A stretch of 64,000 nt of DNA, taken from assembly GCA_023443745.1 (NCBI GenBank), contig JAEZTB010000042.1:124001-188000 (forward strand), given 5' to 3'. This stretch comes from Bacillota bacterium (GTDB taxonomy: Bacteria > Bacillota > Clostridia > DSM-8532). The notes under the pieces were generated by a model. It saw only the letters and a program-made list of their open reading frames with translations. It was not told the DNA's origin and searched no databases. The translations under genes were made by a program, and so were the position numbers. This document shows, piece by piece, positions 25,461 to 33,011 of this stretch; positions within the stretch are counted from its first letter, which is position 1; every line of letters starts with the position of its first letter.

Positions 25461-27265
25461 AAGCTGTCACCTCCCAAAGGCTTTGCAACGGTGTCCATAA
25501 TGAGCTTTGCGGCATCTTTAACCGTCAAAACAGGCGTGGGGATATCAAAGCCGTCGGTAACCAATTGCTCAAAAAGCTCCGTTATTTTTGGGACAGCCAA
25601 GCCATAACTCTTTAATTCATTCGATCTTGAGAAGATTTCACGAGGCGTACCGCATAGAGCCAATTCTCCTTTGTGCATGACTGCGACGCGATGGCAGAAG
25701 GCTGCGATATCCTCCATATTATGAGAAATAATGATAATAGTAGTTCCCTCATCTTGATTAAGCTTTGAGAGTATCTTAAACACCTCGGTGCTGCCCTTGG
25801 GATCCAAGCCAGCTGTAGGCTCATCCAGTACCAATACTCCAGGTTCCATGGCAAGAACTCCGGCTATGGCGACACGGCGTTTCTGCCCTCCCGAAAGCTC
25901 AAAGGGTGACTTTTCCAATAGCTCAGGAGAAATACCCAGGAGATCTATAACGTGAAAGACTCTCTTTTTTATCTCCTCGGCTGATAGTCCCATTTTAAGA
26001 AGGCCAAAGGTTATATCCTTATAGACCGTCTCCTCAAATAGCTGATGCTCAGGATATTGGAAGATGAGGCCCACTTTTTTACGCAATTCCTTTAGTGCTT
26101 TCCCGGATGCTTCCAGCCCGTCGATTTCAAGAGTTCCGGAGGAAGGTTTCAAAATACCATTGAAATGCTGAACCAACGTGGATTTGCCAGAGCCGGTATG
26201 ACCGATAATGCCCAGAATTTCTCCCCTTCTTACAGAGAGATTGATATGTTTAAGTGCATGCTGCTGATAGGTTGTTCCTTCCATATAAATATGATTGAGG
26301 TCTTTTACTGTGATAATATTCTCATACTTCGCCTGATCAGATGTAGCCTTTTCAACATTAGGCAAAGCTGGGTTAGCGTGATTTTGGGTCCCGTCATTTC
26401 TTTTTTTCACTGATGCATTTTGTAGGAAGCCCTTAGTAACATTAACCATTTCATCCATTGAAACGGGGAGTTCATCTATTGCGAGGCCCTGTTTTTTAAG
26501 GTCATATGCAAGGGCTGTGACCTGTGGTACATCGAGACCTGCTTCTCTTACTGCTTCGACATTCTTAAATATCTGCCTTGGTGTTCCCCTCAAGGTAAGA
26601 CGTCCCTCTTGCATAATCATGACCTGATGGGCGGAAACAGCCTCATCCATGTGATGGGTTATAAGAATAATTGTTATTGCTTTTTCACGATTAAGGGTAT
26701 GCAGAACTTCCAGTACCTCTTTACGACCCGAGGGATCCAACATGGAGGTTGCTTCATCAAGAACAATGCATTTGGGCGACATGGCCAGTATTCCAGCTAT
26801 TGCTATTCTTTGCTTCTGGCCTCCTGAAAGCATATGGGGGGAATGATGGGCATAGGCTTCCATTCCCACAAGCTTTATGGAATCATCTACCCTGGTTCGT
26901 ATCTCCGATGGCTCCACCCCTAAATTCTCCGGGCCGAAAGCCACATCCTCCTCAACAGTTGTTGCAACAATTTGATTATCAGGGTTTTGGAGAACCAATC
27001 CAAGAGTTTTTCGTATCTCCCAGACATGCTCTCCTTCATGGGTACTTAAACCGTCTATAATGACCGTACCTTGGTTGGGTATTAAAAGTGCATTCATCAA
27101 CCGGGCCAATGTTGATTTGCCTGAACCGTTCCGGCCCAGTACCACCACAAATTCACCCTGGTTGATAGTCATGGAAACATCGTTGACAGCCTTTACGGCC
27201 GCCAGCTCTTCCGATCGGCTTCTATACTCATAATAAACATGGTCTGTTTTTATCATCTCATTCAT
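25457..27265 (-). CDS. Fused ECF transporter ATPases EcfA1-EcfA2
   Basis: The 602-residue protein contains two complete ABC ATPase domains in one chain. The first (about residues 1-275) has Walker A GRNGSGKST, signature LSGGQKQR and Walker B CIVLDEATSMLD. The second (about 318-595) has Walker A GHTGSGKST, signature LSGGQKRR and VLVLDEPTAGLD. A Lys/Asn-rich linker of about 40 residues joins them. In most Firmicutes these are separate genes ecfA1 and ecfA2. Both domains look active: the first carries EcfA1-style EATSMLD and the second EcfA2-style EPTAGLD. The linker reads through without a stop or slippery run, so this is a real fusion. Confidence 0.93.
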   Translation of the reverse strand: MNEMIKTDHVYYEYRSRSEELAAVKAVNDVSMTINQGEFVVVLGRNGSGKSTLARLMNALLIPNQGTVIIDGLSTHEGEHVWEIRKTLGLVLQNPDNQIVATTVEEDVAFGPENLGVEPSEIRTRVDDSIKLVGMEAYAHHSPHMLSGGQKQRIAIAGILAMSPKCIVLDEATSMLDPSGRKEVLEVLHTLNREKAITIILITHHMDEAVSAHQVMIMQEGRLTLRGTPRQIFKNVEAVREAGLDVPQVTALAYDLKKQGLAIDELPVSMDEMVNVTKGFLQNASVKKRNDGTQNHANPALPNVEKATSDQAKYENIITVKDLNHIYMEGTTYQQHALKHINLSVRRGEILGIIGHTGSGKSTLVQHFNGILKPSSGTLEIDGLEASGKALKELRKKVGLIFQYPEHQLFEETVYKDITFGLLKMGLSAEEIKKRVFHVIDLLGISPELLEKSPFELSGGQKRRVAIAGVLAMEPGVLVLDEPTAGLDPKGSTEVFKILSKLNQDEGTTIIIISHNMEDIAAFCHRVAVMHKGELALCGTPREIFSRSNELKSYGLAVPKITELFEQLVTDGFDIPTPVLTVKDAAKLIMDTVAKPLGGDSL

Positions 27266-27309
27266 ATGGTCTTCACCTATCTAGCTTCAGGGGTATGATC
27301 ATTTAGGCG

Positions 27310-27448
27310 CATGCTTGCATACAGCAACAAGTCGCGACCCATTAATATGAATAATGGAGAACGGTATACCCCGCTCTCCACTACTTTAAAATCCATAACA
27401 ATTGGGGTGCATGCTTGCATGCACCAGTTCTCGACCCGTAAATATGGA
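27310..27448. repeat. Paired GCATGC-palindrome direct repeats downstream of rplQ
   Basis: Two copies of an approximately 45-base unit lie about 100 bases apart, near 27309-27355 and 27410-27450. Each starts with GCATGCTTGCAT and ends with (C)GACCC-T-AATATG. The second contains GGTGCATGC-TT-GCATGCACC, a perfect 9-bp palindrome. Between them, on the minus strand, GGAGAGCGG pairs with CCGTTCTCC around GGTATA. There is no T run. The second copy reaches the rplQ stop codon. It may be a mobile palindromic repeat or a transcript-processing element separating rplQ from the ECF genes. Confidence 0.6.
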
Positions 27449-27976
27449 TCAGATCAGCTCAAGTACGACAACCTCAGCACCGTCGCCTCGTCTTGCACCA
27501 AGCTTATAGATGCGGGTGTAGCCACCTTTTCTGTCCTTATACTTGGGTGCGATATCACTGAATAATTTGTTGGTAAGGCTGATGGTATTACCTTTTTCAT
27601 CCTTAACCCTGTAGACCCAGTTCATAATAAGACGTCTTGCAGCAAGTCGTGAGGGAGCATCCACCGTTTTAAGCTCGGTTTTTGTTTCTCTCTCAACTAC
27701 CTCGTACTTATTGCCGTTCTTTGAAGTAACGGTTTTAAGTACCTTACGGCCTTTACTGTCTTTAACCGGAGCGCTGATTGTCACATTCTTAGGAGCTGTG
27801 AAATTATCGCATTCCTTAACAGCAAGAGAAATTAGTTTTTCTGCAATATCCTTAACTTCCCTTGCTCTCATCTCGGTTGTTTCTATACGCCCATACTGGA
27901 TCAGAGAGGTTACCAGACCTTTTAACATCGCCTTACGCTGGTCGGTAGGTCTTCCTAATTTTCTTTGTGCAGGCAT
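27449..27976 (-). CDS. rplQ: Large ribosomal subunit protein bL17
   Basis: The 175-residue product begins PAQRKLGRPTDQRKAMLKGL and ends ARRGDGAEVVVLELI, as L17 does. It is about 50 residues longer than the common 115-130 because of an internal insertion around residues 58-108 (Lys/Val-rich, SAPVKDSKGRKVLKTVTSKN region). Such insertions are seen in some Clostridia. It is the last gene of the alpha operon, 24 bases after rpoA. Confidence 0.97.
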   Translation of the reverse strand: MPAQRKLGRPTDQRKAMLKGLVTSLIQYGRIETTEMRAREVKDIAEKLISLAVKECDNFTAPKNVTISAPVKDSKGRKVLKTVTSKNGNKYEVVERETKTELKTVDAPSRLAARRLIMNWVYRVKDEKGNTISLTNKLFSDIAPKYKDRKGGYTRIYKLGARRGDGAEVVVLELI

Positions 27977-28000
27977 TTTGTTTCCTCCCCTTAAAATTTC

Positions 28001-28948
28001 TTAATCTTCTGCCAGAGCAAGCCTAAGTCCTAACGCTTCAAGCTTTTGCACCACTTCTTCAAGTGATTTGCGGCCGAGATTTCTCACTTTCATCATCTCG
28101 TCTTCTGTCTTATTGATAAGATCTTCGACAGTATTAATTCCTGCCCTCTTCAAGCAGTTATAAGAACGAACTGAAAGATCAAGCTCTTCAATAGTCATCT
28201 CAAGAATCTTGTCTCTGGCGGGCTCGCCCTTTTCTACGAGAACCTCGGTGTTCTTCGCCCTGTCAGTCAGGTTGATAAAAAGATTGAGATGATCGCTCAA
28301 AATCTTTGCGCCAAGGCTGATGGCCTCATCAGGTGCTATGGAACCGTCTGTCCAAACCTCTATGCCAAGCTTGTCATAGTCGGTAACCTGACCAACACGG
28401 GTATTTTCTACAGCGTAATTGACCTTCTTCACAGGTGTGTAGATTGAATCCACCGGAATGACGCCAATAGGCTGATTTGGAAGCTTGTTTTTTTCTGCCG
28501 AAACATAACCGCGGCCATGATTAACATTAATTTCCATAAAGAATCTGCTGGTGCCGTTGACAGTTGCGATATGCAAATCCGGATTCAATACTTCAACATC
28601 TGAATCCCCTTTGATATCCGAAGCCTTAATCTCGCCTTCACCTTCGTAATCAATATACAAGGTTTTGGGTTGCTCGCTGAAAAGCTTTAAACGAAGCTCT
28701 TTAATATTGAGAATAATCTCGGTTACATCCTCAACAACACCCGGTACTGTGGTAAATTCATGGAGAACGCCGTCAATCTTGATAGATGTAACAGCGGCAC
28801 CGGGTAGTGACGAGAGAAGTATCCTTCTCAAAGAGTTTCCTAAAGTAATGCCATAGCCTCTCTCCAGAGGTTCTATCACAAACTTACCATAGGTATTGTT
28901 TTCCGCACTTTCAACGCACTCAATCCTTGGCTTTTCCATTTCGATCAT
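28001..28948 (-). CDS. rpoA: DNA-directed RNA polymerase subunit alpha
   Basis: The 315-residue subunit has the N-terminal dimerisation/assembly domain (FVIEPLERGYGITLGNSLRR) and the C-terminal DNA-contacting domain (ELDLSVRSYNCLKRAGI, then LINKTEDEMMKVRNLGRKS). The UP-element-binding residues are in the expected place. AAGGAGG lies eight bases before ATG 28948. It lies between rpsD and rplQ, the standard alpha operon order. Confidence 0.98.
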   Translation of the reverse strand: MIEMEKPRIECVESAENNTYGKFVIEPLERGYGITLGNSLRRILLSSLPGAAVTSIKIDGVLHEFTTVPGVVEDVTEIILNIKELRLKLFSEQPKTLYIDYEGEGEIKASDIKGDSDVEVLNPDLHIATVNGTSRFFMEINVNHGRGYVSAEKNKLPNQPIGVIPVDSIYTPVKKVNYAVENTRVGQVTDYDKLGIEVWTDGSIAPDEAISLGAKILSDHLNLFINLTDRAKNTEVLVEKGEPARDKILEMTIEELDLSVRSYNCLKRAGINTVEDLINKTEDEMMKVRNLGRKSLEEVVQKLEALGLRLALAED

Positions 28949-29000
28949 CAGTCAACCCTCCTTGGGTTATTTTAATATGAGGGTAATAGTCTAGTATTTA

Positions 29001-29627
29001 TTACTTGGAGTACAACTCGACAATGAGATGCTCCTGAACGTTGAGGTCAATATCCTCTCTGGACGGTAACGCAACAACCTTACCCTTAAGATTCTCCTGA
29101 TCAACTTCAAGCCACTTGGGAACAACCTTGGAGCCTGTGGTGTCAAGAATCTCCTTAAACTTAGGAGACTTTTTACCCTTTTCGCTGACGTCAATTGTGT
29201 CGCCAACCTTTACAATATAAGAAGGGATATTGAGTCTCTTGCCATTAATGAGAAAATGACCATGACTTACAAGCTGACGGGACTCGGCACGTGTTGTCCC
29301 AAAGCCCAGTCTGTAAACAACGTTGTCAAGTCTGCTTTCAAGCAGCTGCAAGAGGTTTTCACCAGTGATGCCCTTCTTGTTTGCTGCAATCTCAAAATAT
29401 TTTCTGAACTGGCTCTCCAAGAGGCCATAGAATCTCTTTGCCTTCTGCTTTTCACGAAGCTGAATGCCGTATTCAGATAGCTTCTTTTTCTGAGCGCCAT
29501 GTTGGCCAGGCGCATAGGGTCTTCTACCCACGGCGCATTTATTTGTGTAACATCTTTCGCCCTTTAAGAAGAGTTTCTGCCCTTCTCTTCGGCAGAGCTT
29601 GCAAGATGCGTCTGTATATCTAGCCAT
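29001..29627 (-). CDS. rpsD: Small ribosomal subunit protein uS4
   Basis: The 208-residue protein begins ARYTDASCKLCRREGQKLFL and keeps the four-Cys zinc-binding N-terminus (CKLC and later Cys) of the Cys-containing S4 type. The S4 RNA-binding domain RLDNVVYRLGFGTTRAESRQ spans about residues 95-160. It nucleates 30S assembly on 16S rRNA. It lies between rpsK and rpoA. Confidence 0.98.
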   Translation of the reverse strand: MARYTDASCKLCRREGQKLFLKGERCYTNKCAVGRRPYAPGQHGAQKKKLSEYGIQLREKQKAKRFYGLLESQFRKYFEIAANKKGITGENLLQLLESRLDNVVYRLGFGTTRAESRQLVSHGHFLINGKRLNIPSYIVKVGDTIDVSEKGKKSPKFKEILDTTGSKVVPKWLEVDQENLKGKVVALPSREDIDLNVQEHLIVELYSK

Positions 29628-29644
29628 TGATTCTTACACCTCCA

Positions 29645-30043
29645 TTAAACTCTTCTTCTCTTAGGCGGTCTGCAACCGTTGTGGGGAATAGGGGTTACAT
29701 CCTTAATTAAATTAACTTCGAGCCCAGCCGCCTGGAGTGCGCGGATTGCCGCCTCACGGCCGGCTCCTGGACCTTTGACATAAACCGACACGGTCTTAAG
29801 CCCGTGCTCCATAGCAGCCTTTGCTGCTGTCTCAGCAGCTTGCTGAGCAGCGTAAGGTGTGCTCTTTCTGGAGCCTCTGAAGCCAAGTCCACCTGAACTT
29901 GCCCACGAGAGGGCGTTACCCTGGACGTCGGTTATGGTCACTATGGTATTGTTAAAGGAAGAACGGATGTGGGCTGCGCCACGTTCAATATTCTTTTTTT
30001 CCTTCTTCTTCCTTGTTCGTCTAACAACTTTACCTGCTGCCAT
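29645..30043 (-). CDS. rpsK: Small ribosomal subunit protein uS11
   Basis: The 132-residue protein has the family core HIRSSFNNTIVTITDVQGNA and the C-terminus DVTPIPHNGCRPPKRRRV. It forms part of the 30S platform near the mRNA exit. It lies 20 bases after rpsM in the alpha operon. Confidence 0.98.
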   Translation of the reverse strand: MAAGKVVRRTRKKKEKKNIERGAAHIRSSFNNTIVTITDVQGNALSWASSGGLGFRGSRKSTPYAAQQAAETAAKAAMEHGLKTVSVYVKGPGAGREAAIRALQAAGLEVNLIKDVTPIPHNGCRPPKRRRV

Positions 30044-30063
30044 TTTATCGATCGACCTCCCGA

Positions 30064-30432
30064 TTACTTCTTCTTGTTGGCAATAGTCTTTCTGGGTCCT
30101 TTACGGGTTCTTGCATTGGTCTTTGTTCTCTGACCGCGAACCGGAAGTCCCATTCTATGCCGGACACCACGATAACACCTTATTTCCACAAGGCGCTTTA
30201 TATTAAGTGCAATCTCTCTTCTGAGGTCGCCTTCTACTGTGTAGACCTTTTCAATAATGTCACGGAGCTTTGCGATCTCATCATCTGTAAGATCACGTAC
30301 GCGTGTATCGGGGTTGATACCCGTTTTTGTCAAAATTTCATTTGAACGGGTTCTGCCTATCCCGAAGATATACGTAAGGCCGATTTCTACTCTTTTTTCT
30401 CTCGGCAAGTCAACACCTGCAATACGAGCCAA
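30064..30432 (-). CDS. rpsM: Small ribosomal subunit protein uS13
   Basis: The 122-residue protein opens with MARIAGVDLPREKRVEIGLT and ends in the Arg/Lys-rich tail TNARTRKGPRKTIANKKK. It contacts the 50S subunit and P-site tRNA from the head of the 30S. It is preceded by a separate structured leader with a possible promoter. Confidence 0.98.
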   Translation of the reverse strand: MARIAGVDLPREKRVEIGLTYIFGIGRTRSNEILTKTGINPDTRVRDLTDDEIAKLRDIIEKVYTVEGDLRREIALNIKRLVEIRCYRGVRHRMGLPVRGQRTKTNARTRKGPRKTIANKKK

Positions 30433-30506
30433 ATTACTACACCTCCGATTGGTAATTTGTGTAACATGTAAAATTAGTGATAATTGAAACTTCTATTTAA
30501 AAATCT

Positions 30507-30562
30507 CTACAAATACCTGTAAACACCTCTATTCCGTTGTTTTCAGGTACAGCCGCTTGTAG
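30507..30562 (-). promoter_or_regulatory. Structured leader and possible promoter before rpsM
   Basis: On the minus strand CTACAA (from 30562) and TTGTAG (to 30507) plus TACCTG and CAGGTA form a nested long-range stem. Downstream of it lie TTTACA and TTAAAT at 17-base spacing, a plausible promoter for rpsM-rpsK-rpsD-rpoA-rplQ. The stem could be an autoregulatory site for a ribosomal protein. The region 30433-30623 holds this stem and the hairpin at 30588-30614. Confidence 0.5.
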
Positions 30563-30576
30563 AAATCGTTAAAGCA

Positions 30577-30614
30577 AAAATTTTTATGCAACCGGCAGGC
30601 GCGCTGCCGGCTGC
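30577..30614 (-). terminator. Terminator-like hairpin after rpmJ
   Basis: GCAACCGGCAG (30588-30598) pairs with CTGCCGGCTGC (30604-30614) over 11 bp with one wobble and a five-base loop. It is followed on the minus strand by ATAAAAATTTTTG. It lies 10 bases after the rpmJ stop and probably attenuates transcription into rpsM. Confidence 0.75.
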
Positions 30615-30623
30615 AAATATTTA

Positions 30624-30737
30624 CTAGCCTTGTCTTTGCTTATGCTTGGGATTCATGCAGATAACCATAACACGGCCTTTTCTGCGGATGATCTTGCACT
30701 TTTCACAAATTTTCTTAACTGATGGTTTTACCTTCAT
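30624..30737 (-). CDS. rpmJ: Large ribosomal subunit protein bL36
   Basis: ATG 30737 to TAG 30624-30626 encodes 37 residues beginning MKVKPSVKKICEKCKIIRRK. The zinc ligands are CEKC, a Cys in VICMN and the following His (NPKHKQRQG). This is the zinc-binding form of L36. It follows infA by 29 bases. Confidence 0.97.
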   Translation of the reverse strand: MKVKPSVKKICEKCKIIRRKGRVMVICMNPKHKQRQG

Positions 30738-30766
30738 TTTATTGACCCTCCTGTCCTCTATGGCTA

Positions 30767-30985
30767 TTATTTGCCTCTCCACGTGATTCGCCCGCGAGAA
30801 AGATCATAGGTTGACATTTCTACGGTAACCTTATCGCCGGGAAGGATACGAATATAATTCATTCTGAGCTTACCCGAAATGTGGGCGAGAATGACATGTC
30901 CATTTTCGAGTTTAACTTTGAAATTCGCGTTAGGAAGAGACTCTAGCACGGTTCCTTCTAGCTCAATAACATCTTCCTTTGACAA
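30767..30985 (-). CDS. infA: Translation initiation factor IF-1
   Basis: The 72-residue OB-fold protein begins MSKEDVIELEGTVLESLPNA and ends TYDLSRGRITWRGK. It binds the A site of the 30S and helps IF-2 and IF-3 during initiation. It starts two bases after the KOW protein stop, so the two are translationally coupled. Confidence 0.98.
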   Translation of the reverse strand: MSKEDVIELEGTVLESLPNANFKVKLENGHVILAHISGKLRMNYIRILPGDKVTVEMSTYDLSRGRITWRGK

Positions 30986-30987
30986 AA

Positions 30988-31284
30988 CTATACCTCCTCG
31001 CTCCCTTTACTGCATGTAAGTTCATTATTATATCTTTGAACAGCCTTCTGAAGATCCGCATTAGTTAGCCGCTTCTTCAGGTGTACTGTCTGTGATATCT
31101 CTTCTGACACTTTGTTAGTGACTTTAAGGTGTCTCAGTTTTTTCTTCTTAGGGTTATCTATACGTCGCAGGTCACCATCTGCCACAAGAACATGATAGTC
31201 ATCGATAATATCAATGATTATAAATAAATGGTCTTTGTCACGGCCCGCATTGGACCATACATAACGACCCAGGATGGTATCCAA
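30988..31284 (-). CDS. KOW-domain RNA-binding protein (L14e/L6e-like)
   Basis: The 98-residue protein begins LGRYVWSNAGRDKDHLFIII and contains a KOW-type SH3 barrel to about residue 55, then a basic region and a short helix. Homologues encoded between map and infA are common in Clostridia and are thought to be ribosome-associated, but no defined role is known to me. The start is TTG 31284 with AAGGGG eight bases upstream. It is the first gene after a strong promoter. Confidence 0.85.
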   Translation of the reverse strand: MDTILGRYVWSNAGRDKDHLFIIIDIIDDYHVLVADGDLRRIDNPKKKKLRHLKVTNKVSEEISQTVHLKKRLTNADLQKAVQRYNNELTCSKGSEEV

Positions 31285-31406
31285 GTATTCTACCCCTTTT
31301 TACTTATACAAAATTTATTATACAAAGGGTGTAACCCCTTATGCTTCCAATGTTCAGCTATACTCACCACATGAAAAAGCAGGGGCTTTAACCGCGCCAA
31401 GTATAT

Positions 31407-31435
31407 ATTTTATAACAAAGTTAGCTCTTTTTCAA
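31407..31435 (-). promoter_or_regulatory. Promoter upstream of the KOW-infA-rpmJ genes
   Basis: TTGAAA (31430-31435) and TAAAAT (31407-31412), read on the minus strand, are spaced by 17 bases. The start would be near 31400, with a leader of about 115 nt. It makes the KOW-infA-rpmJ unit separable from map upstream. Confidence 0.8.
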
Positions 31436-31459
31436 GATTCTTAACTTTTTTCGTGAAAT

Positions 31460-32227
31460 TTAATATAATCTGGTCAATATTTCCGGGCCGTTTGGCATAA
31501 CAGCCAGCGTGTTTTCATGATGGGCGGACAGCTTACTATCTGCAGTAACAACTGTCCATTTGTCGTCCAATACTTTCACACGCCATGTCCCGATGTTAAC
31601 CATGGGCTCCACAGCTAAAGTCATTCCATTACTGAGCCGCACACCTTTTTCACGTGTTGCGTAATTTGGTATTTGAGGCTCCTCATGCATCTCAGTTCCG
31701 ATACCATGGCCGACAAAATCCCGAACCACAGTGTACCCTTTTTCTTCTATATAAACCTGTATGGCCATAGAAATGTCCCGTATATGATTTCCCTCGACAG
31801 CACGGGACATGCCCTGATTAAATGCTTCCTCAGTGTGGAGGATAAGGTCTCTGGCTTCATCCGACACCTTTCCTACCGGATAGGTTCTGGCCGCATCACC
31901 ATGAAATCCATCAAGAATGGAGCCGATATCAATGCTGATAATATCCCCTTCTTTAAGAACAGTGCCATCAGGAATACCATGTATGACAACATGATTGATA
32001 GATGCACAGATCGAACCCGGAAAATCTATACCACCATAGGCACAGGGCACGCCTTTAAATGAAGGAATGGCACCTGCCTTTCGGATCACTGCCTCAGCAG
32101 CTCTATCAAGCTCCCGTGTTGTGATACCGGGAACGATGATCTCCGAAAGCTTCTGATGAGCCAATGCCACAATTTCCCCGGCTCTTCTCATTTTATCCAA
32201 TTCTCTCTGTGATTTAATGACGATCAT
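31460..32227 (-). CDS. map: Methionine aminopeptidase, type I
   Basis: The 255-residue enzyme removes the N-terminal Met from new proteins. The metal ligands are visible in ISIDIGS and HGDAART (Asp), VGHGIG (His), LAVEPMV (Glu) and SAHHENTL (Glu). The length is typical of Firmicute type Ia enzymes. It follows adk by 14 bases. Confidence 0.97.
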   Translation of the reverse strand: MIVIKSQRELDKMRRAGEIVALAHQKLSEIIVPGITTRELDRAAEAVIRKAGAIPSFKGVPCAYGGIDFPGSICASINHVVIHGIPDGTVLKEGDIISIDIGSILDGFHGDAARTYPVGKVSDEARDLILHTEEAFNQGMSRAVEGNHIRDISMAIQVYIEEKGYTVVRDFVGHGIGTEMHEEPQIPNYATREKGVRLSNGMTLAVEPMVNIGTWRVKVLDDKWTVVTADSKLSAHHENTLAVMPNGPEILTRLY

Positions 32228-32241
32228 TCATGTTGCCTCGA

Positions 32242-32889
32242 TTAACTTAGCTTTCCAATTTCTTTTAGAATTTCTTGTGTTGTTTCATCTATAGGCTTCA
32301 TACCATCAATATTCATGATAAGTCCTTTTTTCTCATAATAGTCAATGAGAGGACTGGTCTGTTCATGGTATGTTTTAAGTCTTTGTTTAACTGTTTCTTC
32401 CTTGTCATCTTCCCTGATGTAGAGGCTGCCGCCACAAAAATCGCAAATTCCTTCCTTTTGAGGCGGATTATTCTCAATGTGATAAGTCCGTCCACATGCG
32501 CACATCCTTCTGCCTGACATTCTCTTGATGATGGCAGAATCGGGTACCATGATGTTAATCACCAGTTCAACACCGGCATTTATTTTTTCAAGCATTGTAT
32601 CAAACATTTCTGCCTGGGGGATTGTTCTGGGGAATCCATCCATGATAAATCCCGATATGCAATCCTCAGACTTAAGTCTATCCTCAACAATTTTAATTGT
32701 GACATCATCAGGAACAAGCTTACCGGCATCAATAAAACTTTTTGCCAATTGGCCCAAAGCTGTGCCTTCTTTTATATTGGCTCTGAAAATATCGCCGGTA
32801 GAAATGTGCGGTATTTTAAGTGCTGCAGACAAATTAGCCGCTTGGGTTCCTTTTCCTGCTCCGGGAGGTCCTAATAGTATCATCCTCAT
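32242..32889 (-). CDS. adk: Adenylate kinase
   Basis: The 215-residue enzyme interconverts ATP + AMP and two ADP. Its P-loop is GPPGAGKGTQ at residues 7-16. The lid domain carries a Cys4 zinc site (CACG and CDFC), as in Gram-positive enzymes. The AMP-binding region FIMDGFPRTIPQAE is intact. It is separated from secY by a strong hairpin. Confidence 0.98.
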   Translation of the reverse strand: MRMILLGPPGAGKGTQAANLSAALKIPHISTGDIFRANIKEGTALGQLAKSFIDAGKLVPDDVTIKIVEDRLKSEDCISGFIMDGFPRTIPQAEMFDTMLEKINAGVELVINIMVPDSAIIKRMSGRRMCACGRTYHIENNPPQKEGICDFCGGSLYIREDDKEETVKQRLKTYHEQTSPLIDYYEKKGLIMNIDGMKPIDETTQEILKEIGKLS

Positions 32890-32955
32890 TTTGTCACAAC
32901 CTTTTTAACGATAGACTATCCACATGTTTAAAGTAAATCGGTAACATCACGGTAC

Positions 32956-32988
32956 GAAAAGCGGATGGTGCAAGCTCATCCGCTTTTC
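32956..32988 (-). terminator. Hairpin between secY and adk
   Basis: GAAAAGCGGATG (32956-32967) and CATCCGCTTTTC (32977-32988) are perfect 12-bp complements around a 9-base loop, with flanking ACGGTA/TACCGT. The T run is within the 3' arm, so it may act as a terminator, attenuator or processing site separating the spc genes from adk-map. Confidence 0.75.
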
Positions 32989-33011
32989 AATATACCGTAA
33001 ATTACATTTTC

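Noticed and set aside
25457..27265. Possible sequencing error joining two ecfA genes
   Set aside because: The linker reads continuously with coding-like composition, both ATPase domains are complete and no homopolymer slip is evident, so the fusion is taken as real, subject to read checks.
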